From: Methylobacterium sp. 10
GTDB taxonomy: Bacteria > Pseudomonadota > Alphaproteobacteria > Rhizobiales > Beijerinckiaceae
Length of the DNA: 64,000 bases
Direction: 5' to 3'
Assembly (NCBI RefSeq): GCF_000519085.1
Contig: NZ_KI912577.1
Location: forward strand, 7,501 to 71,500
Shown here: positions 9,085 to 17,584 of the stretch, piece after piece
How positions within the stretch are numbered: the first letter of the stretch is position 1
How the letters are laid out: every line of letters starts with the position of its first letter
The notes under the pieces: generated by a model
Databases searched by the model: none
What the model saw: only the letters and a program-made list of their open reading frames with translations
Told to the model about the DNA's origin: nothing
Program-made: the position numbers and the translations under genes

Positions 9085-10032
9085 ATGGAGCATGATGCCG
9101 CCGCGCGACCTTCGCGGATTCCAACACCGGACGCGGGTGCGACGAATGCCGTCGCGGATCTTCTGGCGAACGCGCTCGACGATGCCTCCACGACCTGGAG
9201 TTTCGGCAGTTTCGGTGCGCTCGCGAGCTTCCTCCGGGATGCGGAGGAAGAGGCGATACCCTTGCGGGACACGCGTATGGGCCTGGCCACGGCGCGGGGA
9301 GCCATCGCCCTCGATCCCGCAGCCGTCTGTCGTCCCGTGGCTTACGAAACCGGCTTCGCTTTCGGCTGGAGTCACGCCGTCGCCCTGTGCCTGCCCGGTG
9401 ACGCCTGCGCCATGAACCGACGCTCCGTCATCACCGAACTGGGACCCGATCGGCAGGCCGCCAGACCCGAGGATCGCGACGGTATCCTGTTCGATCTCGG
9501 CCTGAACCTGCTCGCGGTGGATGCCTGCATCCGGACGAACGATGGTCCGACGATCGCGCTGCTCAGGAGCGTCGCCGGGCGGGGAATGTTCGGACCCGGC
9601 GATCCCATCGCGGCGCAGCTCATCGCCGCCGGCCCGCATCGCGTCTTCGTCACCCGGATCGGGCGGATCGAGGTGTTTTCGCCCCTCCGCATCGAGGCGG
9701 AATCGGCTCCTTTCGGCCCGAGGACCCATCTCCTGCCGCAGATCCTGCGTCTTGGCCGGACCCACCCCGCGACGGCTCCGATCCCGTCCGGCTGGGTGCC
9801 CTGCGGCGCGATTCATCCACCGCACCCGTGCAGGGACATTGCCGGCGGGAGCATTCCCTTCCGGCGCGACCGGCACGAGGCGTTTCAGGCGCTGCTGGCG
9901 CGCTGGGGCGACCCGGACCTGCTCGCCGCGAAGTACGCGGCGATGGGCGGGAAGGCGGTCACCGGCCGCCACGCAAGGAGCGCGCGGCGGGCGGCCGAGG
10001 CACAGGAAGCGTGCCTGCGCGGCGAGGGCTAG
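9085..10032 (+). CDS. Conserved hypothetical protein
   Basis: A 315-aa soluble protein without signal peptide or membrane segment. I do not recognise a characterised family, though similar uncharacterised proteins are, from memory, common in Methylobacterium. It has an acidic helical N-terminus, a central region with several Gly/Arg turns (RGMFGPGDP), Cys residues (VPCGAIHPPHPC) near residue 245, and a basic Ala/Arg-rich C-terminus. It starts ATG at 9085, divergent from the molybdenum hydroxylase operon. Its TAG stop shares bases with the stop codon of the convergent hydrolase gene (the sequence ctag). Codon use matches the neighbours. Confidence 0.6.
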   Translation: MEHDAAARPSRIPTPDAGATNAVADLLANALDDASTTWSFGSFGALASFLRDAEEEAIPLRDTRMGLATARGAIALDPAAVCRPVAYETGFAFGWSHAVALCLPGDACAMNRRSVITELGPDRQAARPEDRDGILFDLGLNLLAVDACIRTNDGPTIALLRSVAGRGMFGPGDPIAAQLIAAGPHRVFVTRIGRIEVFSPLRIEAESAPFGPRTHLLPQILRLGRTHPATAPIPSGWVPCGAIHPPHPCRDIAGGSIPFRRDRHEAFQALLARWGDPDLLAAKYAAMGGKAVTGRHARSARRAAEAQEACLRGEG

Positions 10033-10877
10033 GCGCCCTTCCCGGCGAGTTCCACGGCGAATGCGGTCAGTGCGCCGTCGGGCCGGATCAGTTCGTCGAG
10101 GATCGAGAAATGGTCGTGGCCGGGCAGTTCGGCGACGGTCGAGGTGTTCCCGGCGGACCGCCACGCGTCGTCGTAATCAGCGGAATGCCGCCGTAATTCG
10201 GGCAATTCGTTCGATCCGCACACGATGGCGAGGGGCTTGTCGGAACGCGGCACCTGCCGGATCGGCGAGAGGGCCTTGATTTCACCGTGCGTCAGGTGCA
10301 GCCGGTCATTGAGCTCGGTATGCCGGATCGGCTCCAGATCGAACACGCCGCTGATGGCGAGGCCGGCATCCACCTCGGGCCACGCCATGGCGAGGGCGGC
10401 GAGATGCCCCCCGGCCGACCAGCCCGAGACGACGAGACGACGGCGCCCCCTCCCCTCCTCCCGGCCGCGCAGGACGAGCAGCGCCGCCCGTATCTCGGCG
10501 GCGATCTCGGTGAGGCTTGCATCGGGCGCCAGGGTATATCCCACCAAACCCACATCGAGACCGTGATGCAACGGTCCTTCCGCCATGCAGGCGAAATCCT
10601 GGCGGGTATTCCGGATCCAGTAGCCGCCATGGATGAAGACGAGGAGCGGCGCATCCTCGGCGCCACTCCGGAACAGGTCGATCCGGTTCCGCTCGGCCGG
10701 CCCATAGGGGAGGTCGAGGTCATGGGGGTGGAGCGCGCGAAACGCGGCGCTCCGGGCCCGCCAGCCGGACAGCCGCGCGGCACTGTCGGCGACGGCGCCG
10801 GTATTGTCGTAGGCGCGGCTCAGGGTCTCGCGGTCCATCCGGCGCCAGTCGCCGGATCGCGACGCCGCCCCGATCAT
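10029..10877 (-). CDS. Alpha/beta hydrolase, arylformamidase-like
   Basis: A 282-aa alpha/beta hydrolase. The oxyanion motif HGGYW (about residue 85) is characteristic of kynurenine formamidase/arylformamidase-like enzymes. The nucleophile elbow is GWSAGG (about residue 150) and the likely catalytic His is in GHDHFSILDE near residue 255. It begins at 10877, sharing ATGA with the stop of the ABC ATPase gene, and is therefore the last gene of the importer operon. The context suggests hydrolysis of an imported amide or ester. A role in tryptophan degradation is not supported by neighbours, since no kynureninase or tryptophan dioxygenase is nearby. Confidence 0.8.
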   Translation of the reverse strand: MIGAASRSGDWRRMDRETLSRAYDNTGAVADSAARLSGWRARSAAFRALHPHDLDLPYGPAERNRIDLFRSGAEDAPLLVFIHGGYWIRNTRQDFACMAEGPLHHGLDVGLVGYTLAPDASLTEIAAEIRAALLVLRGREEGRGRRRLVVSGWSAGGHLAALAMAWPEVDAGLAISGVFDLEPIRHTELNDRLHLTHGEIKALSPIRQVPRSDKPLAIVCGSNELPELRRHSADYDDAWRSAGNTSTVAELPGHDHFSILDELIRPDGALTAFAVELAGKGA

Positions 10878-11653
10878 GCGGCCACGGGGGCGTGGTGGCT
10901 GTGGAGCTGCGCCGACAGCATTCGCCGCACATCGTTGAAGGCCGGGCTCGACACGTCCCGGCGGCGGGCCAAGTCGATGCCGTGGATCGCATCGATCCGG
11001 CCGGGGCTCGGGGACATGACCACGACCCGGTCGGCGAGGAAGATCGCCTCCTCGATGGCATGGGTCACGAACAGCACGGTGAGCCCGGTGCGGCTCCACA
11101 GGTCGAGGAGCTCGTCCTGAAGCCGCTCGCGGGTCATGGCATCGAGCGCACCGAACGGCTCGTCCATGAGGACGATTTCGGCGTCGTTGGCCAGCACCCG
11201 CGCGATGGCGACCCGCTGCTTCATGCCGCCGGAGAGCTGGTGGGGATGGGCGTCGGCGAAACGCTGCAGCCCGACGAGGGCGAGGTAGCGCTCCACCGTG
11301 TCGCGGATTTCCGCCGCCGGCCGGCCGCGCGATTTCGGGCCGAAGCCGATATTGTCCCGCACGGTGAGCCAGGGGAACAGGCCGTAATCCTGGAACACCA
11401 TGCCCCGGCTCGGGCCGGGGCCTTCGATGGGCTTGCCCCACATCAGCGCCTCGCCGGCTGTGGCGGATTCGAACCCGGCGACGATGCGCAGCAAGGTGGA
11501 CTTGCCGCAGCCCGAAGCGCCGAGCAGGCAGATGAACTCGCCCTTGGCCACGGTGAGGTTGGCGCCGCTCAGGGCCTGAACCGTGCGGCCCTGGACGGCG
11601 AAGGATTTCGAGACGCCGCGAATGTCGAGGATCGGCACGGTGGGCTCAGCCAT
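10874..11653 (-). CDS. ABC transporter ATP-binding protein (SsuB/TauB/NrtD type)
   Basis: A 259-aa importer ATPase. Walker A GASGCGKST, Q-loop VFQDYGLFPW, signature LSGGMKQRVAIARVLA and Walker B IVLMDEPFGALD are all present, followed by the H-loop VTHAIEEA. This is the family that energises aliphatic sulfonate, taurine, nitrate and pyrimidine-precursor uptake. I chose MAEPTV at 11653, with GGAG 8 bp upstream, over a TTG codon 18 bp earlier. It overlaps the permease by 8 bp and the hydrolase by 4 bp. Confidence 0.88.
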   Translation of the reverse strand: MAEPTVPILDIRGVSKSFAVQGRTVQALSGANLTVAKGEFICLLGASGCGKSTLLRIVAGFESATAGEALMWGKPIEGPGPSRGMVFQDYGLFPWLTVRDNIGFGPKSRGRPAAEIRDTVERYLALVGLQRFADAHPHQLSGGMKQRVAIARVLANDAEIVLMDEPFGALDAMTRERLQDELLDLWSRTGLTVLFVTHAIEEAIFLADRVVVMSPSPGRIDAIHGIDLARRRDVSSPAFNDVRRMLSAQLHSHHAPVAA

Positions 11654-12506
11654 GGGAGGGGCTCCAGGCAAGAAGGCGCTGGCCGACCAGCATCACGGCC
11701 CGGTCGCAGACGAAGCCGGCGACGCCGATGACGATCATTCCGCAGATGACGATGTCGGTACGCGAGAGTTGCCGTGCCTCCATGATGATCGCGCCGAGGC
11801 CGGTGGGAACGCCGGTCATCTCGCCGACGACGATCACCACCCAGGCGAAGCCGAGGCCGAGGCGCAGACCCGTGAAGATCGACGGCAGGGCTGCCGGCAG
11901 GACCACGCGGGCGAACTGGGCCGAACCCCGGCAGCCGAGCATGGCGGCGGCCTCGAACAGGCGCGGCTCCACCGAGCGCACCCCGAAGATGGTGTTGACG
12001 AGGATCGGATAGAACGCGCCGAGGAAGACGAGGAAATAAGCCGAGCGCGGCCCGAGGCCGAACAGGATCATCGCCAGGGGCAGCCAGGCGGTCACCGGCA
12101 CCGGGCGCAGGATCTGCAGTGTCGGGTCGAGGAGCTGACGCATGATCGGCACCCGGCCGATCAGCAGCCCGAGGGGCACCGCCGCCAGGGCCGCGAGACC
12201 GAACCCGCCGAAGACGCGGGTGAGCGAGGCGACGAGATGCGTGAGCAGCGTGCCGCTGAAGGCGTCGCCCTCCGGTCCGCCGATGGCGAGATCCACCATC
12301 GCCGTCCAGACTTCGGCGGGCGGCGGGATCAGGCTGTAGGGCTTGCCCACCGTGAGCAGATGCCAGGCGATGCCCATCGCCACGGGCAGGGCGAGCGCGA
12401 GGAGGGGCTGGCGCAGGCGCGAGAGATTTGGAAGCGTGCGGCGCGGCGCCGCCTCCGACACCGCCGGCGCGGAAACGGCCGGGGCGGAAACGGCCGGGGC
12501 GCTCAC
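11646..12506 (-). CDS. ABC transporter permease (SsuC/TauC type)
   Basis: A 286-aa inner-membrane permease of the BPD_transp_1 family with about six membrane segments. The cytoplasmic EAA loop AAAMLGCRGSAQFARVVLPAALP (quoted loosely; about residues 190-215) contacts the ATPase. The start is GTG at 12506, overlapping the stop of the binding-protein gene (GTGA). The first residues are a short repeat, VSAPA three times, encoded by a 15-bp tandem repeat at about 12476-12506, which is unusual for a permease and sits ahead of the first membrane helix. The gene is third from the end of a four-gene operon. Confidence 0.86.
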   Translation of the reverse strand: MSAPAVSAPAVSAPAVSEAAPRRTLPNLSRLRQPLLALALPVAMGIAWHLLTVGKPYSLIPPPAEVWTAMVDLAIGGPEGDAFSGTLLTHLVASLTRVFGGFGLAALAAVPLGLLIGRVPIMRQLLDPTLQILRPVPVTAWLPLAMILFGLGPRSAYFLVFLGAFYPILVNTIFGVRSVEPRLFEAAAMLGCRGSAQFARVVLPAALPSIFTGLRLGLGFAWVVIVVGEMTGVPTGLGAIIMEARQLSRTDIVICGMIVIGVAGFVCDRAVMLVGQRLLAWSPSHG

Positions 12507-13468
12507 GAATCCCTCATCGCATCGACGAAGCGGGTATCGATGAAAGTTGAGAAGTCGGGCAGGCGTTTGATCTGCCGGGCGGCCAGCATGTGCTCGGAAT
12601 AGGCCTTGGCCTGCTTGACCTCGGTCTCGCCGAGCTTCCACTTGAACTCGACATTGGGCACGGAGAGCTCGATGGCCTCCCGCTTCTGCCCGAGCTTCTG
12701 CACCGCCATCGCCACGGTGGCCTCGCGGTTGCCTTGCGCGAAATCCGACCCCTTGCGGTGGATCTCCAGCATGGTCTTCACCATTTCCGGCCGCTCGGCC
12801 AGCGTGTCGCGATGGGCGCCGAACACCATGTTCAGGGAACCCATTTCGGTCCCGTAGGGATACTCGACCAGGGTGCCGACCCCCGTGGAGAGACTGACGC
12901 CGGGGGCGGGTTCGGCGCCGACATAGGCATCGACGTCCCCGCGCGCGAGGGCGATGTGCATCTCGCTGAAGGAGATGCGGACCGGGGTGATGTCCTTCAC
13001 GCTCACCCCCTCCATGCGCATGCGCTCGAGGGCGAAAACCTCCTGGGTCGAGCCGGGCCAGATCGCCACGCGCTTGCCCTTGAGGTCGGCCACCTTCTCG
13101 ATGCCCGAACCGGTCTTGGCGATGATGGCCATGCCGCGATTGCAGGTGGAGGCGATGACGACGATGGGCTCGCCGGCCGCTGCCCCGAGGGTGCCGGCGG
13201 CGATGCCGAACGTCCCGAAATCCACCGACTTCGTCACCACCGCGTTCTTGCACTCGGTGGGGCTCTCGAACGGGATCACCTCCACGGTGACGCCGGGCGG
13301 CGCGAACTGGGCGTAGAAATAGGGTGCGATGGAATGGATCAGCTTCAGCGATCCCATCCGGATCACGGTGGGCGTCTCGGCCCGCAGGGCCGATGGCCCG
13401 ACGAGGGCGCCGGCGCCGAGGCCGGCGAGGAAGGTGCGACGACGAATCATCTGTGCCGGCTCCGTCAT
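12503..13468 (-). CDS. ABC transporter substrate-binding protein (NMT1/SsuA-like)
   Basis: A 321-aa periplasmic binding protein. The N-terminus has a Tat-like signal (MIRRRTFLAGLGAGAL, cleavage near LRAE). The rest fits the two-lobed NMT1/THI5-like fold used for sulfonates, nitrate/bicarbonate and thiamine precursors. It is first in the operon, followed by permease, ATPase and hydrolase. The ligand cannot be read from the sequence. The arylformamidase-like hydrolase in the same operon and the divergent LysR regulator suggest an organic amide or ester substrate; this is inference. The ATG at 13468 was chosen; MIRRR 18 bp further is an alternative. Confidence 0.86.
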   Translation of the reverse strand: MTEPAQMIRRRTFLAGLGAGALVGPSALRAETPTVIRMGSLKLIHSIAPYFYAQFAPPGVTVEVIPFESPTECKNAVVTKSVDFGTFGIAAGTLGAAAGEPIVVIASTCNRGMAIIAKTGSGIEKVADLKGKRVAIWPGSTQEVFALERMRMEGVSVKDITPVRISFSEMHIALARGDVDAYVGAEPAPGVSLSTGVGTLVEYPYGTEMGSLNMVFGAHRDTLAERPEMVKTMLEIHRKGSDFAQGNREATVAMAVQKLGQKREAIELSVPNVEFKWKLGETEVKQAKAYSEHMLAARQIKRLPDFSTFIDTRFVDAMRDS

Positions 13469-13530
13469 GATGTGAACCCGGACAGGGTACGTCGGTAGGC
13501 CGTTGCAAACGAGTGTTGCTTATTGACTAT

Positions 13531-13553
13531 GGTGTTGCGAAATTCGCAACACC
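13531..13553. promoter_or_regulatory. 23-bp perfect palindrome, candidate LysR operator
   Basis: GGTGTTGCGAA and TTCGCAACACC flank a single central A. The inner TTGCG-N5-CGCAA fits the LysR-type T-N11-A box. It lies 63 bp upstream of the binding-protein gene and 245 bp from the divergent lysR gene. A further GTTGC-containing stretch (13502-13519) lies next to it and may be a second half-site. Confidence 0.55.
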
Positions 13554-13626
13554 GAGCATAGGTTGGAGCCGTGCCATCGAGGTTGCCCGCCAGGAGCCTG
13601 CTGGGGTTGTCTCTCCAAGGCTTCAC

Positions 13627-13732
13627 TTCATCCTGCGGTGCCGCGTAGCGGCCTCGAAGGAGCCCTCCAGGGATCGCCGCGGCATCTGGAGGCCTCCTTC
13701 GAGGCCCGCCGACGCGGGCACCTTAGGATGAG
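13627..13732. repeat. About 106-bp imperfect palindromic intergenic repeat
   Basis: Two long arms face each other: CATCCT..GGTGCC..GCGT..GCGG, then CCTCGAAGGAG, CTCCAG, a short loop, and the reverse complement in order. The inner 19-bp arms (13652-13670 and 13685-13703) differ at one base. It has the layout of REP/BIME-type elements that I remember as abundant in Methylobacterium genomes. It would form a very stable hairpin between the two divergent promoters. Confidence 0.75.
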
Positions 13733-13797
13733 GCGATCTGATTGGATGATCAAAATTGGCATGAGCATCCGCTGAGACATACGGTCAAACAGGCTCC

Positions 13798-14700
13798 ATG
13801 AAGCATCTGCGGACCCTCACCTACGTCTCCGAGGTGGCCCGGCGCGGCTCGATCCGCCGGGCGGCGGAGGCCTTGAACATCGCCCCCTCGGCGCTCACGC
13901 GGCAGATTCAGGATCTCGAATACGAACTCGGCACGCCGATCTTCGAGCGGCTTGCCCAAGGCATGCGCCTCAACGCGGCCGGCGAGTTGCTGGTGCGCCA
14001 TATCCGCGATCAGGTCTCGGACCTGGAGCGGGTCCGTTCTCAGATCGCCGATCTCTCCGGTGTGCGGCGCGGCCATGTGGCGCTCGCCTGCAGCCAGGCC
14101 TTCGTCAATCAGGTGGTGCCGGACGAAGTGCGGGCCTACCGCGCGCGCTTTCCCCAGGTGTCGTTCACGGTCCAGGTGCGCGACCATGCCCAGGCCGTGG
14201 CGGCGCTGGCCTCCTTCGAATCGGACCTCGCCCTGGTGCTGCAGCCGCCGCCCTCGGCCGACCTGCACGCCCTGTTCACCTGTCGTCAGACCCTCTGCGT
14301 CGTGATGCGCGCCTCGCATCCCCTGGCGCGGGAGGAGGGGCCGGTGCGGCTGCGCGAATGCCTGACCCATCCCCTCGCCCTGCCCGACCGGTCGCTGGCC
14401 ATCCGCCACCATCTCGACGATGCGCTGGCACGGCGGGGCACACCCGTGCGTCCCGCCGTCGAATCGAGCTCCCTCGAGTTCCTGCGCAACCTCGCCCTGC
14501 GCGAGGATGTGGTGAGCCTGCAGGTGCCGAGCGGCATCCCCGACGACCAGCGCCTCGTCAGCCGGCCCATCGACGAGCGCGACCTCTCACCCATGACCCT
14601 GATCCTCGGCCAGCTGCGCGGGCGGATGCTCCCCGTCGCCGCCGCAAAATTCGCCGACGGCCTCGCCGCCAGCCTGAACGACCGCTACGGCGCGGCATGA
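13798..14700 (+). CDS. LysR-family transcriptional regulator
   Basis: A 300-aa LysR protein. The N-terminal winged HTH (residues 3-60, with RRAAEALNIAPSALTRQI as recognition region) is followed by a LysR substrate-binding domain (about 90-290). Divergent from the ABC importer/hydrolase operon, which it probably controls through the palindrome at 13531-13553, according to the usual LysR layout. Start ATG at 13798. The co-inducer is unknown, presumably the imported compound or its hydrolysis product. Confidence 0.85.
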   Translation: MKHLRTLTYVSEVARRGSIRRAAEALNIAPSALTRQIQDLEYELGTPIFERLAQGMRLNAAGELLVRHIRDQVSDLERVRSQIADLSGVRRGHVALACSQAFVNQVVPDEVRAYRARFPQVSFTVQVRDHAQAVAALASFESDLALVLQPPPSADLHALFTCRQTLCVVMRASHPLAREEGPVRLRECLTHPLALPDRSLAIRHHLDDALARRGTPVRPAVESSSLEFLRNLALREDVVSLQVPSGIPDDQRLVSRPIDERDLSPMTLILGQLRGRMLPVAAAKFADGLAASLNDRYGAA

Positions 14701-14841
14701 CTTGTTCAGACGGCATTCCGGTTCGGTTGATACACTCATCCCGTCTTCGCTACGGACGTCGCGCCCGATACCCGCATCGCTACGGCATTCACCCATCTGC
14801 TCTATCCGCCAGAGCGCGTCCCTCTCGCCCTTGTGGCTAAC

Positions 14842-14964
14842 GGATTCACACATCTGCTCGAAGACGATTAGCTCTATCCAAAAGGGTTCGACATGAGGCG
14901 CGACATGCTCCCTCGCGTGGAAGGAGAGGGACCCGCGCTGCCCGCGACATGTGTGAATGCCGTA
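14842..14964 (+). repeat. MITE-like dispersed repeat, copy A
   Basis: About 123 bp that aligns along its whole length with the reverse complement of 54901-55022. Shared stretches in order are GGATT.AC.CATCT, CTATCCA.AAGGGTTCGAC, GCGCGAC, CTCCCTC and CGAATGCCGTAG or GTGAATGCCGTAG. The two ends are inverted (GGATTCACACAT and ATGTGTGAATGCC). A related partial unit, TACGGCATTCACCCATCTGC, starts at 14781. It is non-coding and sits just before the PIG-L deacetylase gene. Confidence 0.7.
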
Positions 14965-14997
14965 GAGATGAGGGAAAGGGTCGGGACAATCACAGCG

Positions 14998-15783
14998 ATG
15001 GCGCTGCCATCCTTATCTAAGGGACTGATCGCTTCCATGCATGCCGACGCCTTTCTCGCCGCCGCCGAGACCCTGCCCGTAGCGGATCTCGATGCCCTGA
15101 CCGATGGACGCGGCCTCGTCGTCGTCGCCCCGCACCCGGATGACGAGAGCCTCGGATGCGGCGGCCTCATCGCCGAAGCCTGCGCACGGGGGCGCGACGT
15201 GCGGCTCGTCATCGTCAGCGACGGCTGCGGCTCGCACACCCATTCCGCCCTCTATCCGCCGCTCCGCCTCCGGGCCCTGCGCGAGGAGGAGACGCTGGAG
15301 GCGGTGGCGGCGCTCGGCCTCGCGCCCGCCCACGTCACTTTCCTGCGCCTGCCCGATGCGGGGGTGCCGAGCACCGGCCCCGAGGCACAGGCGGCGGCGG
15401 ATGCCGTGGTGGCTGTGGCCAGGGAGAGCGGGGCCGGCGCGGTCTGCGTGACCTGGGCGCACGATCCCCATTGCGATCATCAGGCGGCGGCCGCCATCGT
15501 GCGGCTCGCCCAGGCGCAACTCGGGGCGACGAAGGCTTTCGCCTATCCGGTCTGGGGCTGGACCCTGCCGGAGGGCACGGAGGTCGGCGCGCCTCCCGCG
15601 GGCTACCGCGTCGATGTCGGCGCGCATGTGGCGGCGAAGGCGCGGGCCGTGGCGGCGCATCGCTCGCAGACCACCGACCTCATTGCCGACGACCCGACGG
15701 GGTTCCGCCTCGCGCCGGAGATGATCGCCCGCTTCCTCGGCCCCTACGAGATCTTCGTCGCGATGCCGGCGGAGGCCGCATGA
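14998..15783 (+). CDS. PIG-L/LmbE-family deacetylase
   Basis: A 261-aa zinc-dependent deacetylase of the PIG-L family, which removes acetyl groups from N-acetyl sugars. The metal-binding motif APHPDDESLGCGG is near residue 44 and the second metal ligand is in HDPHCDHQAA near residue 160. The frame is open into the repeat upstream. ATG at 14998 was chosen because the earlier codons lie in repeat copy A; MHADAF at 15037 is also possible. It overlaps the next glycosyltransferase gene by 4 bp (ATGA), so the pair probably acts on the same glycan. Confidence 0.85.
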   Translation: MALPSLSKGLIASMHADAFLAAAETLPVADLDALTDGRGLVVVAPHPDDESLGCGGLIAEACARGRDVRLVIVSDGCGSHTHSALYPPLRLRALREEETLEAVAALGLAPAHVTFLRLPDAGVPSTGPEAQAAADAVVAVARESGAGAVCVTWAHDPHCDHQAAAAIVRLAQAQLGATKAFAYPVWGWTLPEGTEVGAPPAGYRVDVGAHVAAKARAVAAHRSQTTDLIADDPTGFRLAPEMIARFLGPYEIFVAMPAEAA

Positions 15784-16628
15784 GCGCCACGATCATCACC
15801 CTGAACAAGGGACGCGACGCGCATCTGGCGCGCCTCCTCGAAGGGCTCGGCCGGGGAACGCCGCCGGCTGAATGCATCGTGGTGGAGATGGGGGCCGACC
15901 CCGCCCCCCTCCCCGATCACGGCTTTCCCATCCGCCGGATCGATCTTCCGAGCCGTGGCCTGCCGCTCGCCAGTGCCCGCAATGCCGGGCGCCGCGCCGC
16001 CTCGGGCGATCAGCTGATCTTCCTCGACGTGGATTGCATCCCCTCGGGCGATCTCGTCGCCAGTCTCGATGCGGATCTCGGCCAAGCCGACGGGTTGATC
16101 TGCTGCGAGGTGAGCTACCTGCCGGCGAGAGCCGTGGACGACGACTGGACCGAGGCGGGCTTGCGCGCCGTGGGGCATACCCACCCGGTGCGACACTTCC
16201 CGGCGACGGGCTTGTCCCGCACCGACAATCCCGGCCTGTTCTGGTCCCTGGCCTTCGGCGTCCGGGCCACGACCTTCGACCGGATCGGCGGGTTCGACGA
16301 AGCCTTCGACGGCTACGGCGCCGAGGATACCGACCTCGCGTTCCGGGCCGATGCCGCCGGCATCCCGATCCTGTTCAGCGCGGGCGGCCATGCCTTCCAC
16401 CAGTATCACGGGGCCTTCGACCCGCCGCTCCAGCATTTTTCCGACATCATCGCCAACGCGACGCGCTTCCACGCCCGGCACGGTCTCTGGCCCATGGACG
16501 GCTGGCTCGACGCCTTCGCGCGGCTGGGATTGCTGTCGCCGACCTGGCGCGAGGCGCCGACGATCCTGCGCATGCCGACGGCGGACGAGATGGAAGCCGC
16601 GCGGGTGCCGCTGGACCGGCCGTTCTGA
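15780..16628 (+). CDS. Glycosyltransferase family 2
   Basis: A 282-aa soluble GT-A fold transferase. ASARNAGRRAASGDQLIFLDVDC (quoted in part) around residues 62-85 contains the DxD-like nucleotide-sugar/metal site (LDVDC). The C-terminal galactosyltransferase-type motif GFDEAFDGYGAEDTDLAFR near residue 165 is expected for acceptor binding. Translationally coupled to the PIG-L deacetylase. A terminator-like hairpin follows 54 bp after the stop, so this is a two-gene unit. Confidence 0.83.
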   Translation: MSATIITLNKGRDAHLARLLEGLGRGTPPAECIVVEMGADPAPLPDHGFPIRRIDLPSRGLPLASARNAGRRAASGDQLIFLDVDCIPSGDLVASLDADLGQADGLICCEVSYLPARAVDDDWTEAGLRAVGHTHPVRHFPATGLSRTDNPGLFWSLAFGVRATTFDRIGGFDEAFDGYGAEDTDLAFRADAAGIPILFSAGGHAFHQYHGAFDPPLQHFSDIIANATRFHARHGLWPMDGWLDAFARLGLLSPTWREAPTILRMPTADEMEAARVPLDRPF

Positions 16629-16681
16629 ACGCGGCGTGTGGCGAGCGACGCCCCGTCCCGCCCCTCGGTTCCGGAGCTGCG

Positions 16682-16704
16682 CCCGACCCCGTTCGGGGGT
16701 CGGG
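16682..16704. terminator. Terminator-like hairpin after the glycosyltransferase
   Basis: CCCGACCCC, loop GTTCG, GGGGTCGGG: a perfect 9-bp stem 54 bp downstream of the plus-strand glycosyltransferase stop, followed after a gap by CCCTTT. It also lies downstream of the convergent NYN gene and may serve both. Confidence 0.5.
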
Positions 16705-16861
16705 ACGAGTCTCAAGCCCTTTGTTGCGTCGCGCGCTGTTTCGCCGAATCGTCATCCGCTTCGACGGAGGGCGTTTGAGTGGTCTAAATTGGACGGATGG
16801 TGCCCGCATCTGTGGGGAGGCTAACGATCCATTGCAGACCGTGTGGGTCCTGGGACCAGGA

Positions 16862-17527
16862 TCAGACCCAGCTCGCCGGTTTGCGGATCTGCGTCCCGTC
16901 AGCCAGCATCAGAGGGTTTGGGAATTGTGCGGCCGTCAAATGCCCGATGCTCAGACGGCGAACGAAACTCGATGCCGCGGCAAGATCAGGATTAGGCACC
17001 GCTACGGGCGACAGTAGCCCCACCACCTTGCCTAACTCCTGTGTGGCGATGCGGATCGGCTCAATCAGATCGCTGTCCGCTGATAGCACCGCCGCGACGT
17101 CGAAATTGTCCCGGAAGGCGTCAAGCAGCAGATGGCTCGCCAGGTTGACGTCGCTGCCTTTCTCCTCGGTCTTATGGACCTTCACCACGGCCGGCCACGG
17201 TTGCGGCAGCTGGGCCGCTAGTTGCGGCCGGAATTGCGGGGGATGCACCAGCCCCGCAAATTTCTTGGTGGCCAGGAAGGTGCCCTGGTGGATCAGCACT
17301 TCCGGCACCGTTTCCAAAGCGTTGAAATACACTTGCTGTCGGCCCGGCGCGGTCGGATCGACACGCGCGGAGACACGAGCCGTATAATAACGGACCTGAG
17401 TAACCTGATTTTCGGGACGTAGAGCCTGCTCAGCCAGAATTTTGGGATTGACCCATTTCAGGTCAGGACGCTTTTGCAGCATCCGGAAATACAGGTTGAA
17501 GCCATCGATATAGATAATCGTTCGCAT
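16862..17527 (-). CDS. NYN-domain (PIN-like) putative ribonuclease
   Basis: A 221-aa NYN/LabA-like protein. Acidic residues expected in the PIN-like active site are visible in IYIDGFNLYF (residue 7), EKGSDVNLASHLLLDAF (about 116) and SADSDLIEPI (about 141). The family contains metal-dependent RNases. Base composition is clearly poorer in G+C than the flanking glycosyltransferase genes, suggesting transfer. It lies in the middle of a glycan gene cluster, with a cluster of inverted repeats immediately upstream (17549-17637). Start at MRTIIYIDGF (17527); the longer frame runs into those repeats. No Shine-Dalgarno sequence is evident. RNA target unknown. Confidence 0.75.
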   Translation of the reverse strand: MRTIIYIDGFNLYFRMLQKRPDLKWVNPKILAEQALRPENQVTQVRYYTARVSARVDPTAPGRQQVYFNALETVPEVLIHQGTFLATKKFAGLVHPPQFRPQLAAQLPQPWPAVVKVHKTEEKGSDVNLASHLLLDAFRDNFDVAAVLSADSDLIEPIRIATQELGKVVGLLSPVAVPNPDLAAASSFVRRLSIGHLTAAQFPNPLMLADGTQIRKPASWV

Positions 17528-17540
17528 CGAAAGCCATAGT

Positions 17541-17584
17541 AGAAAAAGCGAAAGCCGCCTCGAGTTTCCTCTCGGCGGCTTTCG
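17541..17584 (-). terminator. Intrinsic terminator or attenuator just upstream of the NYN gene
   Basis: On the minus strand CGAAAGCCGCC pairs perfectly with GGCGGCTTTCG (11 bp, 17584-17549) and is followed by CTTTTTCT. It ends 14 nt before the NYN start codon. It could end transcripts from the upstream glycosyltransferase operon or attenuate NYN expression. Confidence 0.6.
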
